Positions 16,974 to 26,241 are shown, numbered from the stretch's first letter. The stretch is 56,586 bases of DNA from CALCNS01 sp964425745 (GCA_964425745.1 CAYRNW010000017.1:1-56586); one strand, 5' to 3'. A program made the numbers and translations. Notes: a model not told the origin generated them from the letters alone.

Positions 16974-18255
16974 TGTTTGCTTTTGCGGCTCGGGTAATTG
17001 ATAATGTTAAAATCAAGGCACCGATTACCCGAATCCCTGTTGAGAGATAGAACACCGGTGCGACCTGATTCCCAAAAGCTTTGTAGATTTGCACCCCCAC
17101 CATTGGGAAGATAAACGTAACAGTTTGCACAGCAATATTGAAAAAAGCTAAATAACTCGGGCGCATGTTGGGATCGGGGGCTACCACCAGCAGAGTGTTG
17201 AACTGTGATAAGTTATATGCCGACTGCGCAATACCGGTTAAAAAGCTAAATAAGAACATAATCCATAGGGTTTCTGGAGTCACAACAGCTTGGATCCAGG
17301 GACGAAATATAAAGATGAAGAGGGAAATCAAATACACACTCTTACTGCCAATCCGGTCGATGGTTCTACCCCAAAAAGGGTAGCTCAAAGTTGTTGCAAG
17401 CGAGCTTAAGATTGAAGCTAACGCTATTTGAGTATTCGTCAAATGTAAATCCCGCACATAGTTGATGGTCCACATGGAGGAACTGATCCCAAAGCCCATG
17501 TTAAACACAAAGGCGGCCAGAACGAAGCTCATAAATTGCTTGTCTTTAAAGATAAATCGAAACCCTTCCCAGACACCAGAGGAACGAACACTACTGGAGG
17601 GTGCTTCGCTTGCTTTGACCTCATCCATACGAGCCAAAAAGATTGTCGACATCACATAAGAGAAAAACGAAAGCCCAAAAAGCAAAGTATAGTTATACGG
17701 GTACGGAATATGATCTAAAAGCGGCCCGGCTACCATCATACTGCCTAAGGAAAACCAACCTGCTAAAAAGTTCCGGTCTCCAAAAACACGTCCACGATTT
17801 CCCGTGGGTATAATTTCCCCCATCATTTGCGTCCACATAATATTGGCGACATTGGCAGGGAAATTCATTAATGTGACGAGCGATATGAAGAGCCATGCCT
17901 TGTGAATGGGAGATATGGGTAAAAACGGAATAATGGCATAAACAGCATACCAAATACGGTGAAGCATAACCCAAACCAAAATCGGCTTTTTCTTCTTTTC
18001 GGTTCGCTCCGTCATCATGGCAGAAGGAACTTGTGCTAATAACGCCATGAGAGCAGGACCCGATGACATCACTGCTAACATTTGCTCGGTAGCGCCTAAC
18101 TTCAACGCATAAACCGACATAAAAGAACCGGTCAAGCCCATGACGATTGCAACAAAGGCTGCATCGAGATTGCTAAACCAAACATTCTTTCGAAGCGTTT
18201 CATCGGGTAAATATCCGGTCAACCAGTTACGAAAGCCGGATTTGAGTTGTGACAT
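16969..18255 (-). CDS. MFS transporter
   Basis: This 428-aa protein has about 12 hydrophobic segments and the MFS loop signature between helices (WGRTIDRIGSKSVYL in the second half; a basic MTERTEKKKKPIL in the first). It belongs to the general drug/sugar-type MFS; no substrate can be assigned. The start is ATG 18255, five bases after AAGGTGAG; the in-frame GTG at 18264 lies within that site. Its stop codon lies in the right 27-bp repeat. It is probably monocistronic. Confidence 0.88.
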   Translation of the reverse strand: MSQLKSGFRNWLTGYLPDETLRKNVWFSNLDAAFVAIVMGLTGSFMSVYALKLGATEQMLAVMSSGPALMALLAQVPSAMMTERTEKKKKPILVWVMLHRIWYAVYAIIPFLPISPIHKAWLFISLVTLMNFPANVANIMWTQMMGEIIPTGNRGRVFGDRNFLAGWFSLGSMMVAGPLLDHIPYPYNYTLLFGLSFFSYVMSTIFLARMDEVKASEAPSSSVRSSGVWEGFRFIFKDKQFMSFVLAAFVFNMGFGISSSMWTINYVRDLHLTNTQIALASILSSLATTLSYPFWGRTIDRIGSKSVYLISLFIFIFRPWIQAVVTPETLWIMFLFSFLTGIAQSAYNLSQFNTLLVVAPDPNMRPSYLAFFNIAVQTVTFIFPMVGVQIYKAFGNQVAPVFYLSTGIRVIGALILTLSITRAAKANK

Positions 18256-18360
18256 TATGCTCACCTTTTTCCTTCAAGTTGGAATATCTCATAGAAAATT
18301 CGCCATCCTCCATGCTTTACCTTCTCAGTGAGGACTGCTTTATTTTACATTGCTGTTACA

Positions 18361-18404
18361 AAAAGCTCCCCGTGATGAACCCGAAGCGTTCATACGAGGA
18401 GCTT
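18361..18404 (-). terminator. gdhA terminator
   Basis: An interrupted stem, AAAGCTCC...ATGAAC with GTTCAT...GGAGCTTT, is followed on the minus strand by TTTTTG. It lies 23 bases past the gdhA stop. Confidence 0.85.
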
Positions 18405-18426
18405 TGTAATTCAATTCTTATCGATT

Positions 18427-19773
18427 TTAGATAAGACCCTGAGCGATCATAGCTTCGGCTACTTTCTTGAACCCGGCAATGTTAGCACCAGCAACAAGAT
18501 CGTATCCTAATCCGGCTTCTAAAGATGCTTCTGCAGAAGCATCATGGATATTCTTCATGATACCATACAATTTAGCATCGACTTCTTCACCGGTCCAGCT
18601 GTAACGCATGGAGTTTTGAGACATTTCCATGGCTGAGGTAGCGACGCCGCCGGCATTAACAGCCTTAGACGGAGCAACGACAACACCATTGTGTTGCAAA
18701 TATTCCAAAGCATCATTGGTTGTGGGCATATTGGAAACTTCGACGTAGTATTTCACGCCGTTCGCAACGATTTGTTTGGCTTCTTCCATACGGACTTCGT
18801 TCTGAGTGGCGCAAGGCATAACAACATCAACTTTGACGCCCCAGGGTTTTTGTTTGGCATGGAATTCGCAACCGAATTTGTCGGCATAATCTTGAACTTT
18901 ATCACGGCCAGAGGCACGCATGGTCAAGAGGTATTCGATCTTTTCGGGAGTGTTGACGCCATCTTTATCATAGATATAACCGTCGGGACCGGATAAAGTC
19001 ACAACTTTACCACCCAATTCAGTGATCTTTAAAGCAGCGCCCCAAGCAACGTTACCGAAACCGGATAAAGAAATGGTCTTGCCTTCGATGGTTTCGCCAA
19101 AGTGAGCCAGCATTTCTCTCAGGTAATAAGTAGCGCCAAAACCGGTAGCTTCCGGACGGAATAAGGAACCACCATAACTCAAACCTTTACCGGTGAGAAC
19201 GCCATTGTTCCAAGTACCGGTGATGCGTTTGTATTGGCCATAGAGATAACCGATTTCACGACCACCAACGCCGATATCCCCGGCGGGAACGTCGATGTCC
19301 GGACCAATGTGACGATACAGTTCGGTCATGAAAGCTTGGCAGAAACGCATAACTTCTGCATCGGATTTGCCGCGAGGATCAAAGTCGGAACCACCCTTAC
19401 CACCACCAATGGGTAAGCCGGTTAAGCTATTTTTGAATGTTTGTTCAAATGCCAGGAATTTCATGATGCTGACATTGACGGATGGATGGAAGCGTAAGCC
19501 ACCTTTGTATGGTCCAATCGCTCCGTTAAATTGAATACGGAAAGCACGATTGACATGGACTTTGCCGGCATCGTCTACCCAGGTGACTCGGAAAGCAATT
19601 TGTCTTTCCGGTTCTACCATTCTTTCCAATAAGCCCATGGCTTCGTATTCGGGATGTTGGTCAATAACGACTTCCAAACTTTTGAATACTTCTTCCACGG
19701 TCTGATGGAATTCCGGTTCTCCGGGATTACGGGTTTTCACTTGCTCGAGCACTCTTTGCATATAAGCATTCAT
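18427..19773 (-). CDS. gdhA: Glutamate dehydrogenase (hexameric, 448 aa)
   Basis: This enzyme interconverts glutamate with 2-oxoglutarate and ammonia in the cytosol. At 448 aa it matches the small hexameric class. The key residues align with the clostridial enzyme: K90 in PYKGGLRFHPS, K114, catalytic K126 in GGGKGGSDFDP, and D166 in VPAGDIGVGGREIG. The Rossmann part has GFGNVAWGAA. Whether it prefers NAD or NADP cannot be read with confidence. The start has a GAGGAGGT site. It is a single-gene unit with its own promoter and terminator, in keeping with a high-expression gene. Confidence 0.98.
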   Translation of the reverse strand: MNAYMQRVLEQVKTRNPGEPEFHQTVEEVFKSLEVVIDQHPEYEAMGLLERMVEPERQIAFRVTWVDDAGKVHVNRAFRIQFNGAIGPYKGGLRFHPSVNVSIMKFLAFEQTFKNSLTGLPIGGGKGGSDFDPRGKSDAEVMRFCQAFMTELYRHIGPDIDVPAGDIGVGGREIGYLYGQYKRITGTWNNGVLTGKGLSYGGSLFRPEATGFGATYYLREMLAHFGETIEGKTISLSGFGNVAWGAALKITELGGKVVTLSGPDGYIYDKDGVNTPEKIEYLLTMRASGRDKVQDYADKFGCEFHAKQKPWGVKVDVVMPCATQNEVRMEEAKQIVANGVKYYVEVSNMPTTNDALEYLQHNGVVVAPSKAVNAGGVATSAMEMSQNSMRYSWTGEEVDAKLYGIMKNIHDASAEASLEAGLGYDLVAGANIAGFKKVAEAMIAQGLI

Positions 19774-19817
19774 AGGAAAAACCTCCTCATCATTTTACAG
19801 CACCCTTCATAGCGCTA

Positions 19818-19862
19818 ATTCGCTATAAAAGACTACTGCTATTATCTATAAGTATAGCGAAT
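19818..19862. promoter_or_regulatory. Perfect 10-bp inverted repeat over the gdhA start region
   Basis: ATTCGCTATA (19818-19827) is mirrored by TATAGCGAAT (19853-19862), 25 bases apart. The upstream arm overlaps the -10 box and the downstream arm lies in the early leader, so it could be a repressor operator or a leader hairpin. The rest of the 342-base gap to 20115 holds only the gdhA promoter and the next gene's ribosome site (AAGGAGG); I see no gene in it. Confidence 0.45.
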
Positions 19863-19878
19863 GTCGTACAAAAGTCAA
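19851..19878 (-). promoter_or_regulatory. gdhA promoter
   Basis: On the minus strand, -35 TTGACT (19873-19878) and -10 TATACT (19851-19856) are separated by 16 bp, a strong sigma-A type promoter 78 bases before the start codon. Confidence 0.75.
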
Positions 19879-20115
19879 GGAAATAAATATGAAGTTTTTC
19901 ATTGTATGTATTGAATGGTCTAGATAATCTGCCACTTTGCTTTTCCTGTTTTTTCATAGAGAATAGGACACGTAAAAAAGGGATGTATCATCACAAATAT
20001 CCATTGAAACCTAATTAATATCTTGCTTCCTCGGTTTTTCTCAAAAAAGGACTTTCTCCCTACTGTGAGGAATTAGGAAAGCATTCCCATTACAAGGAAA
20101 AAAGGAGGACGTAGT

Positions 20116-21108
20116 ATGAAAATTTTAGTAATCGGCGGTACTCGCTTTATTGGCCGACATGTTGTTCGCGAACTTTTAGATGCCGGTCATATCGTTACTT
20201 TGTTTCATCGCGGGAACAACCCACAAAATACTCAAGGTTTGGAAGTGGAATCCCTTTACGGCGACCGTATGGTTCCGGGTGCTTTGAGCGCAGTTCTTGC
20301 CAATCGCTATTTCGATGCAGTCATTGACATGGTCGCTTATGATGCACCGGAAACTCTTTTAGCCTTGCAACAAGTGGAACCCCATGTTGATCGCTACCTG
20401 ATGATCAGCACCGCTTCCGTGTATGCACAGCCTCATTGCAGTCCCATGCACGAAACCGATGCCGTCATCCATGATGATGATCCAAAACTTGCCTATGGTC
20501 GTAAAAAAATCTTAGCCGAAGAAGCCGCACTCCGCTTTTCAGAGCAAACCGATTTGCCCGTTACTGTATTAAGACTGCCGGCGGTTTACGGCGAATATGA
20601 TCATCAAGCTCGTGAATGGTATTTTATCAAACGATTATTGGATCAGCGCACCCATATTGTTTTACCGGAAGGTGGATGTGGTGTGTATCATCGTGAATAT
20701 GCAGGCAACGTAGGGGCTCAGCTCAATTTATTATTGACTACCACCAAAAGTCATAATCAAATCTATAATTCTGGGCATCGACACACGCCTACGTATCGTC
20801 GTTTAGTTGAAACAGCTGCAGAAATCACCGGAAAACATGTAGTCTTATACAGCTTGCCCCAACCCCTTTTCCCCAACATCCCCAATTGTGCGAATCCGGG
20901 CATCTTTACCCAAGCGGTAGGAAAACTGGAAGCGTTAGGATATGTAGAAAAGTATGATATTGCTCACGGTTTAAAGCGAACCATGGATTGGTTTGCAGAA
21001 AATCCGATTCGCGAATTTTTACCGGTGCAGCGAAATCAGATCCAGCATTTTGATTATGAATGGGAAGACCGGATGATTGCCGCAGGTACAGCTGTAATGT
21101 TGAAGTAG
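20116..21108 (+). CDS. NAD-dependent epimerase/dehydratase-family protein
   Basis: This 330-aa short-chain dehydrogenase of the extended type begins with the nucleotide-binding loop IGGTRFIGRHVV. It has the active-site pattern S...YGRKK (about 135) and a conserved RLPAVYGEYDH. The closest recognisable type is the bacterial group related to chloroplast CSP41 (nucleotide-sugar epimerase-like, true substrate mostly unknown). The strong AAGGAGG site precedes the ATG. It is followed after 20 bases by a lipoprotein gene on the same strand. Confidence 0.85.
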   Translation: MKILVIGGTRFIGRHVVRELLDAGHIVTLFHRGNNPQNTQGLEVESLYGDRMVPGALSAVLANRYFDAVIDMVAYDAPETLLALQQVEPHVDRYLMISTASVYAQPHCSPMHETDAVIHDDDPKLAYGRKKILAEEAALRFSEQTDLPVTVLRLPAVYGEYDHQAREWYFIKRLLDQRTHIVLPEGGCGVYHREYAGNVGAQLNLLLTTTKSHNQIYNSGHRHTPTYRRLVETAAEITGKHVVLYSLPQPLFPNIPNCANPGIFTQAVGKLEALGYVEKYDIAHGLKRTMDWFAENPIREFLPVQRNQIQHFDYEWEDRMIAAGTAVMLK

Positions 21109-21128
21109 TTCTTGGAGAGGGGAAGATC

Positions 21129-21662
21129 ATGAAAAGAGCGATTCAAGCAATAGTGTTACTGCTCATGCTAAGCATGTTGAGCGGTTGCTCGATTTATGTA
21201 CGACCCATCGTCCCGGAAGAACACGGTAGCATCCTCGATGTCATAAAACCCGAGCTGGCTCCGGAAGGCGAGCAACCCGAAGTTAAGCAGGGTCCGGAAA
21301 CTCCTGTTTCGGAGCCCGAATCCGAACCCACTCCCGAGCCCAAACCGGAGCCGCCCCCGGAGTCTGAACCGGAAGAGTCAAAAGAGCCCGCACCAGCGGA
21401 CTCTCTACTCAAAGTCAGTATTACTCCGGAAAACCCAGCCAGAGACGGATATGTCAAGCTCAACGTCGAAGGGCCGGCAAATACCCCTTATACCGCCATC
21501 TTTCATTTCAGAACTCGCGATTCAGCGATCCAGGGCTACTGTGGAGTGCCCTTCCAGGTTTTATTGGGAGGAGCTACGATTGGTTTTGAAGTAAAGGTCG
21601 ATGTGACGGCTCTTATTGAAGGACAGGTCCAAAAAGCCTCAGCCAGCTTTACGCCTCAATAA
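21129..21662 (+). CDS. Small Pro/Glu-rich lipoprotein
   Basis: This 177-aa protein has a lipoprotein signal peptide (lipobox LSGC, Cys about 21), a long Pro/Glu/Ser linker (about 50-100), and a compact C-terminal beta-like domain (from about LLKVSITPENPARDGY to the end). The domain is not one I recognise. The start is ATG 21129, with a GGAGAGGGG site. The longer frame from 21060 runs inside the upstream gene and is rejected. Its last 14 bases overlap, tail to tail, the end of the phosphatase gene on the other strand. Confidence 0.8.
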   Translation: MKRAIQAIVLLLMLSMLSGCSIYVRPIVPEEHGSILDVIKPELAPEGEQPEVKQGPETPVSEPESEPTPEPKPEPPPESEPEESKEPAPADSLLKVSITPENPARDGYVKLNVEGPANTPYTAIFHFRTRDSAIQGYCGVPFQVLLGGATIGFEVKVDVTALIEGQVQKASASFTPQ

Positions 21663-22218
21663 GGGGAATCTCTTCGGCGCTGATAAAGCTTTCTCCCTCA
21701 AATTGCAATCGGTAAATGCAGGGGGCTTTGGGACGCATGCCTAAATACCCTTCATAGCCAAACGGAATAAAGGAATCTAGTATCGTTGATAAAGCACAAC
21801 CATGACTTCCCACGGCGATGATCTGATTCGGATGCATTCTCAGAATACTCCTTATGGCTTTGAGATTCCGCTGTTGAACGGTTCGCAAGGACTCACTCTC
21901 GGGTGCTGCAAAATCAAAGTCCGCCCATTGTTGTGCCATATATTGATCAAAATCACCTTGAAAGATTTCTTCTTGTAATTCTCGTTCTCGCAAGTCATAG
22001 ATGGGCACAATTTTTAAGCCCAGCTGATCTGCTAAGGGTTGCAAAGTTTGCTGAGTGCGTAAGTAGGTGCTGGCATACATTGCTTGAATCGGGATTGATT
22101 TTAGCACCTTTGCCACCTTTTGAGCTCCCTCTAGACCTTTTTCAGTCAATGGTCTCAGCATCTGATTACGATTGGTATTATCCGATTGTGCATGGCGTAT
22201 GAAATAGATGGTGGTCAT
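21649..22218 (-). CDS. Histidine phosphatase family protein
   Basis: This 189-aa protein has the RHG-type signature near its start (IRHAQSD, phospho-His H9) and a second conserved histidine in AVGSHGCAL. It belongs to the phosphoglycerate-mutase/CobC-like phosphatases; the substrate is not predictable. The start is ATG 22218, seven bases after AAGGAG; the ATG at 22224 is too close to that site. It is the last gene of the rpmE-glyA run, after a hairpin that may reduce its expression. Confidence 0.88.
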   Translation of the reverse strand: MTTIYFIRHAQSDNTNRNQMLRPLTEKGLEGAQKVAKVLKSIPIQAMYASTYLRTQQTLQPLADQLGLKIVPIYDLRERELQEEIFQGDFDQYMAQQWADFDFAAPESESLRTVQQRNLKAIRSILRMHPNQIIAVGSHGCALSTILDSFIPFGYEGYLGMRPKAPCIYRLQFEGESFISAEEIPLIEA

Positions 22219-22237
22219 CCTCATTCTCCTTCAAAGA

Positions 22238-22270
22238 ACGGCCGCGGAAAATCCGCGGCCGTTTCATTTT
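22238..22270. terminator. Terminator-like hairpin after glyA
   Basis: A perfect 11-bp GC-rich stem (22238-22248 with 22252-22262) has an AAA loop. The T-rich flank is better on the plus strand (TTTCATTTTTTT) than on the minus strand (TTCTTTG). It probably ends or weakens transcription out of glyA, and may stop plus-strand readthrough. Confidence 0.65.
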
Positions 22271-22271
22271 T

Positions 22272-23528
22272 TTATTGTTCGTTATACAGGGGGAATTTTG
22301 CACAAAGTTCAGCAACCATGGTTCGGCAACGCTCTAGAACAGCTTCATCATCACGGTTAGCGATTGCCAACTCAATGACTTCAGCAATCACATCCATTGC
22401 GGCTTCATCGAATCCGCGAGTGGTCACAGCCGGGGTTCCCAAACGAATACCACTGGTAATGAACGGACTTGCAGTTTCAAAAGGTACTGTATTTTTATTA
22501 CAGGTAATATGAATTGACCCCAATAATTTTTCAGCATCTTTTCCGGTAATATCTTTGTTGCGCAAGTCAACCAGCATAAGATGATTATCGGTGCCATCGG
22601 AGATTAGATTAAAGCCCCTCTTTACCAACCCGGCAGCTAGTGCTTGAGCATTGTTAATCACATTCTGTTGATATACTTTAAACTCAGGGGACATCGCTTC
22701 TTTGAAAGCAACGGCTTTGGCAGCAATGATATGCATCAAAGGTCCACCTTGGATTCCGGGGAACATGGCTTTATCGATTGCTTTGGCATATTTCTTTTTG
22801 CAAAGGATCATACCACCGCGAGGTCCACGTAAGGTTTTGTGAGTTGTGGTCGTCACAAAATCAGCATAGGGAACCGGGCTGTTGTGGAGTCCGGTAGCAA
22901 CTAAACCAGCGATGTGAGCCATGTCGACCATGAGCATTGCGCCGACTTCCTGGGCAATTTCGCCAAAGCGCTTAAAATCAATTTCGCGAGAATATGCCGA
23001 AGCACCGGCAACAATCATTTTGGGTTTGCATTCTTTGGCAATGCGTAATACTTCGTCATAATTGATTTTTCCGGTTTCTTTATCAACGCCATAGGCAACG
23101 AAGTTGTAGAGGATTCCGGAAATGTTGACCGGAGAACCATGGGTCAAATGGCCACCATGGGATAAATCCATACCCAGTACCGTATCCCCGGGGCTTAATA
23201 CGGCCATATAAACACCGGTATTCGCTTGAGAACCGGAGTGAGGTTGAACGTTAGCATGATCTGCACCAAATAAAGCCTTCGCACGGTCACGCGCCAAATC
23301 TTCAGCAAGATCGACAAATTCACAACCACCATAGTAACGCTTACCCGGATACCCTTCGGCATATTTGTTGGTCATGACAGACCCGGCTGCTTGCATAACG
23401 GCTTTGCTGACAAAATTCTCGGAAGCAATCAGCTCGATATGGCTTTTTTGACGTCCTAGCTCAAGATCCATCGCTTCTACGATTTCGGGGTCAAAGGCAC
23501 GTAATTCTGGAAATTCATTGATTTTCAT
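22272..23528 (-). CDS. glyA: Serine hydroxymethyltransferase
   Basis: This PLP enzyme converts serine and tetrahydrofolate to glycine and methylene-tetrahydrofolate in the cytosol. The 418-aa length is typical. The PLP-lysine motif TTTTHKTLRGPRGG and the N-terminal IASENFVS and YAEGYPGKRYYGG are present. The start is ATG 23528 after GAGGAGGAG; the GTG at 23552 is upstream of that site. Its position after ywlC-ywlE-rpiB-ywlG repeats the B. subtilis order. Confidence 0.98.
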   Translation of the reverse strand: MKINEFPELRAFDPEIVEAMDLELGRQKSHIELIASENFVSKAVMQAAGSVMTNKYAEGYPGKRYYGGCEFVDLAEDLARDRAKALFGADHANVQPHSGSQANTGVYMAVLSPGDTVLGMDLSHGGHLTHGSPVNISGILYNFVAYGVDKETGKINYDEVLRIAKECKPKMIVAGASAYSREIDFKRFGEIAQEVGAMLMVDMAHIAGLVATGLHNSPVPYADFVTTTTHKTLRGPRGGMILCKKKYAKAIDKAMFPGIQGGPLMHIIAAKAVAFKEAMSPEFKVYQQNVINNAQALAAGLVKRGFNLISDGTDNHLMLVDLRNKDITGKDAEKLLGSIHITCNKNTVPFETASPFITSGIRLGTPAVTTRGFDEAAMDVIAEVIELAIANRDDEAVLERCRTMVAELCAKFPLYNEQ

Positions 23529-23605
23529 TGGGTTCTCCTCCTCATATTTCACAAGTTTCTATTGGCATTCTTCTGAGTTCAGAAGACAGCACACTAAAGA
23601 AAGAA

Positions 23606-24637
23606 TTATTCTCGGTTGACTTCTTGTTCTTGTTCCAAACTATAGGCCGCTCGTTTCCCACCCACTAAAGGAGGACGGGTATAAGCCGCTTGCACGGTGG
23701 CTTCACCAATGGTTTTATGAGTCAATCGCAACGGAACGGCAACCGGGCGTAAATGCATACCGATGAAGGTATTACCAATATCAATGCCGGCATGGGCTTG
23801 ATGTTCTACACTGCTCACGACTACCGCGTCTGGCATGGTGCGAAATGCATGGCTCGCCATGGCTCCACCCGCATGAGCAACCGGTACCACTGAAACCTGT
23901 TGCAACCGGTATTGTTCCATTGTACTCTTCTGAACCACGATGGAACGGTTAATATGTTCGCAGCCTTGGAAAGCTAACTGCAATTCCAACCGTTTTGCAG
24001 CACGTGTTAATCCTTCGTAAACCGCAGCGGCTGTATCGGCATTGGAATCGGACCCAATTCGCTTACCTCGGATTTCGCTGGTGCTACAACCTACTACAAA
24101 TAGACTCCCCGGAGCAACTCGACCCTTCATCACGGCTTCGGTCACGAGATCATCGGCCTGTTGCGTCAACTCGGCCAACGTGTATTTGGCTTGTTCGGGA
24201 GCATTGGCTGGGGTTTCTAACTTATGGATGCGTCGCAGATGCCTTCCACCGCTGAATTCTGATTCAAGCCAAGTATCGACAATGGTCAAAGCCAGACTTG
24301 GTCCAATGATGCGACCTCCCATGCATAAAACATTACTGTCGTTATGCTCTCGGGTCGCTTTTGCAGTAAAGACATCATGAACTAAAGCAGCACGAATCCC
24401 AGGTTGTTTATTGGCAGCAATACTCATGCCAATACCAGTACCACAAACGAAAATCCCTAAATCTGCTTGACCGGCCGTAATCGCCTTGGCTGCCGGAATT
24501 GCATAATCTGGGTAATCCACGGATTCAGTACTATAACAACCGAAATCCTCTACAGAGAACCCCTTATTTAGTAGATGTTGTTTGACTTCTTCTTTTAATG
24601 CATACCCACCATGATCGGCAGCTAACGCAATTTTCAA
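23606..24637 (-). CDS. rpiB: Ribose-5-phosphate isomerase B fused to a YwlG (DUF436) domain
   Basis: This 343-aa protein joins two genes that are separate neighbours in B. subtilis. Residues 1-145 are RpiB (MKIALAADHGG start, VCGTGIGMSIAANK active-site loop with its cysteine, and HNDSNVLCMGGR). Residues of about 160-335 are the YwlG/TIGR01440 family (VVGCSTSEIRGKRIGSDS, GCEHINRS, GIDIGNTFIGMHL), whose function is unknown. The start is TTG 24637, seven bases after AGGAGGAG; this gives the canonical RpiB N-terminus, whereas ATG 24658 overlaps ywlE. There is no stop or frameshift at the junction. Confidence 0.93.
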   Translation of the reverse strand: MKIALAADHGGYALKEEVKQHLLNKGFSVEDFGCYSTESVDYPDYAIPAAKAITAGQADLGIFVCGTGIGMSIAANKQPGIRAALVHDVFTAKATREHNDSNVLCMGGRIIGPSLALTIVDTWLESEFSGGRHLRRIHKLETPANAPEQAKYTLAELTQQADDLVTEAVMKGRVAPGSLFVVGCSTSEIRGKRIGSDSNADTAAAVYEGLTRAAKRLELQLAFQGCEHINRSIVVQKSTMEQYRLQQVSVVPVAHAGGAMASHAFRTMPDAVVVSSVEHQAHAGIDIGNTFIGMHLRPVAVPLRLTHKTIGEATVQAAYTRPPLVGGKRAAYSLEQEQEVNRE

Positions 24638-24650
24638 AAGGGATCTCCTC

Positions 24651-25163
24651 CTATTCATCGTGAAGCAGCAGGGCTAACTTATTCATTAGCCCGGTAACAC
24701 TGTCTTTCAAAACTTGGGCTGTATGATGATACGTTTCTAAGGATTGACCATAGGGATCCGGTATATCAATCGGCTCCACCCCAATATAACGATTCAGGAC
24801 AAAGGTTTTTGCAGCATATCCCGGAAACTGACTGAGCAACTGGCTTCGATGTTGATTGGTCATGGTAAAAACCAAATCCGAATTTTGTAACCATTCTTCT
24901 TGTAACAAGCGAGCTTGGTGATCTTCTAAGGATAATCCCATTTCTGCCACCGTCTGTTTGGCATAAGCACTCGCTTTGTCTCCCTCTGTTGCCGACAATC
25001 CGGCAGAAGAGTAGTGGATGACCGGTAAATGTCCGGTTTTAAGATGTAAATCTTTGGCAATCACTTGTGCCATAGGGCTTCTACAAGTATTTCCTGTACA
25101 AACAAATAAAACCTTGATCGGTTTTGGTTCATGTTTAGGTTTTTTATGAGTCAAGTCTGTCAA
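24651..25163 (-). CDS. ywlE: Low-molecular-weight phosphatase, YwlE (protein-arginine phosphatase) type
   Basis: This 170-aa protein has the phosphate loop VCTGNTCRSP (nucleophile C22, R28) and the acid DPYG near the C-terminus. A threonine (T26) stands where tyrosine phosphatases have isoleucine; in B. subtilis YwlE this threonine selects phosphoarginine. Protein-arginine phosphatase is therefore the likely role, opposing a McsB kinase not in this window. The start is TTG 25163 after AAAGGAG at 10 bases; a TTG at 25154 is less favoured. It overlaps the end of ywlC by 20 bases. Confidence 0.88.
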   Translation of the reverse strand: MTDLTHKKPKHEPKPIKVLFVCTGNTCRSPMAQVIAKDLHLKTGHLPVIHYSSAGLSATEGDKASAYAKQTVAEMGLSLEDHQARLLQEEWLQNSDLVFTMTNQHRSQLLSQFPGYAAKTFVLNRYIGVEPIDIPDPYGQSLETYHHTAQVLKDSVTGLMNKLALLLHDE

Positions 25164-26214
25164 GACGTATCCACTCCTTTGCCGCTTTCACCATTCTGTT
25201 CATCACAGCACGTCCTAAATCCTTCTCACTCACACCTTGTAACAGAATTCGATGAACTCCGTCATCATCGCAAGCGCGGAAACTTTGAAATAGCTGTTGC
25301 GCGGTTTGGTGTAACATGATGTTTACATCGGGATGGTAAAAATTAAAAATCACATCAGCCACCAACCCACACGGATATTGCGTAATGATTACCCCGATTT
25401 TCTCTCCCTTTGCTTTCGCAGCTAGAGCATCTTCTACCATTTTATGGCAAACCGCTTCTTCCGAACCGGAATAAAGCGTAATCGGTGCTTTCGGTGCATA
25501 ATGAGCATACTTCATACCGGGAGCCATTGGAACTTCCACTTGAGGCAAAACCGCTCCGGTAGTTTCCGTTAGATACGGGAGAAACGGAAGCAACATCTCA
25601 AACGTCACCGCTCCGGGACGCAAAATCACTGCTGACTCCCGACTCAAATCCAGCACGGTCGATTCAACACCTTCCCGACAAGGTCCCCCATTGAGGATTA
25701 TGGGAATTCTTCCTTCAAGATCTCGTAGCACATGCTCGGCTGTGGTTGGGCTGGGACGGCCCGAAAGATTAGCACTGGGAGCCGCGATTGGCAAGCCAGA
25801 AGCTTCCAACAGAGCCAATGCAACCGGATGATCCGGCATACGAACCGCAACCGTATTTAGCCCCCCAGTAATCTCTAAAGGGATTTGGTCAGCTTTCGGT
25901 AAAACCAGGGTTAACGGTCCGGGCCAAAATCTACGCATCAATTCAATGGCAATCTCAGGCACAAAACGCGCAACCTTAGATACCATTTCAATGGAAGATA
26001 CGTGAACAATGAGAGGGTTATCTGAAGGTCGCCCTTTGGCTTGATAAATTGACTGAATTGCTGTGGCATCGAGGGCTGAACCCCCAAGTCCATAAACCGT
26101 TTCTGTAGGAAAAGCGACCAACTGCCCTTGCAGTAACAGCAGAGCAGCATCTTGAATTTCCTTCTCACATGGGCCTTGAGTGCAGTCTATCATTTTGGTT
26201 TTCATGATTCTCAT
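25144..26214 (-). CDS. ywlC: Sua5/YwlC-type threonylcarbamoyl-AMP synthase
   Basis: This 356-aa enzyme makes threonylcarbamoyl-AMP from threonine, bicarbonate and ATP for the t6A37 modification of tRNA. It has the YrdC domain (about 10-200; KGRPSDNPLIVH, PSANLSGRPSPT) and the extra C-terminal Sua5 domain (about 230-350). The start ATG 26214 follows AGGGAAG; ATG 26205 is an alternative. It overlaps ywlE, and the order ywlC-ywlE-rpiB-ywlG-glyA is conserved in Bacillota. Confidence 0.95.
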   Translation of the reverse strand: MRIMKTKMIDCTQGPCEKEIQDAALLLLQGQLVAFPTETVYGLGGSALDATAIQSIYQAKGRPSDNPLIVHVSSIEMVSKVARFVPEIAIELMRRFWPGPLTLVLPKADQIPLEITGGLNTVAVRMPDHPVALALLEASGLPIAAPSANLSGRPSPTTAEHVLRDLEGRIPIILNGGPCREGVESTVLDLSRESAVILRPGAVTFEMLLPFLPYLTETTGAVLPQVEVPMAPGMKYAHYAPKAPITLYSGSEEAVCHKMVEDALAAKAKGEKIGVIITQYPCGLVADVIFNFYHPDVNIMLHQTAQQLFQSFRACDDDGVHRILLQGVSEKDLGRAVMNRMVKAAKEWIRLDRLDS

Positions 26215-26241
26215 TCACTTCCCTTTGGCTCGAAACCGCTG

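Noticed and set aside
19863..20115. Possible plus-strand promoter for the epimerase gene (TAGATAAT, about 19920)
   Set aside because: The -35 partner has wrong spacing; no convincing promoter pair.
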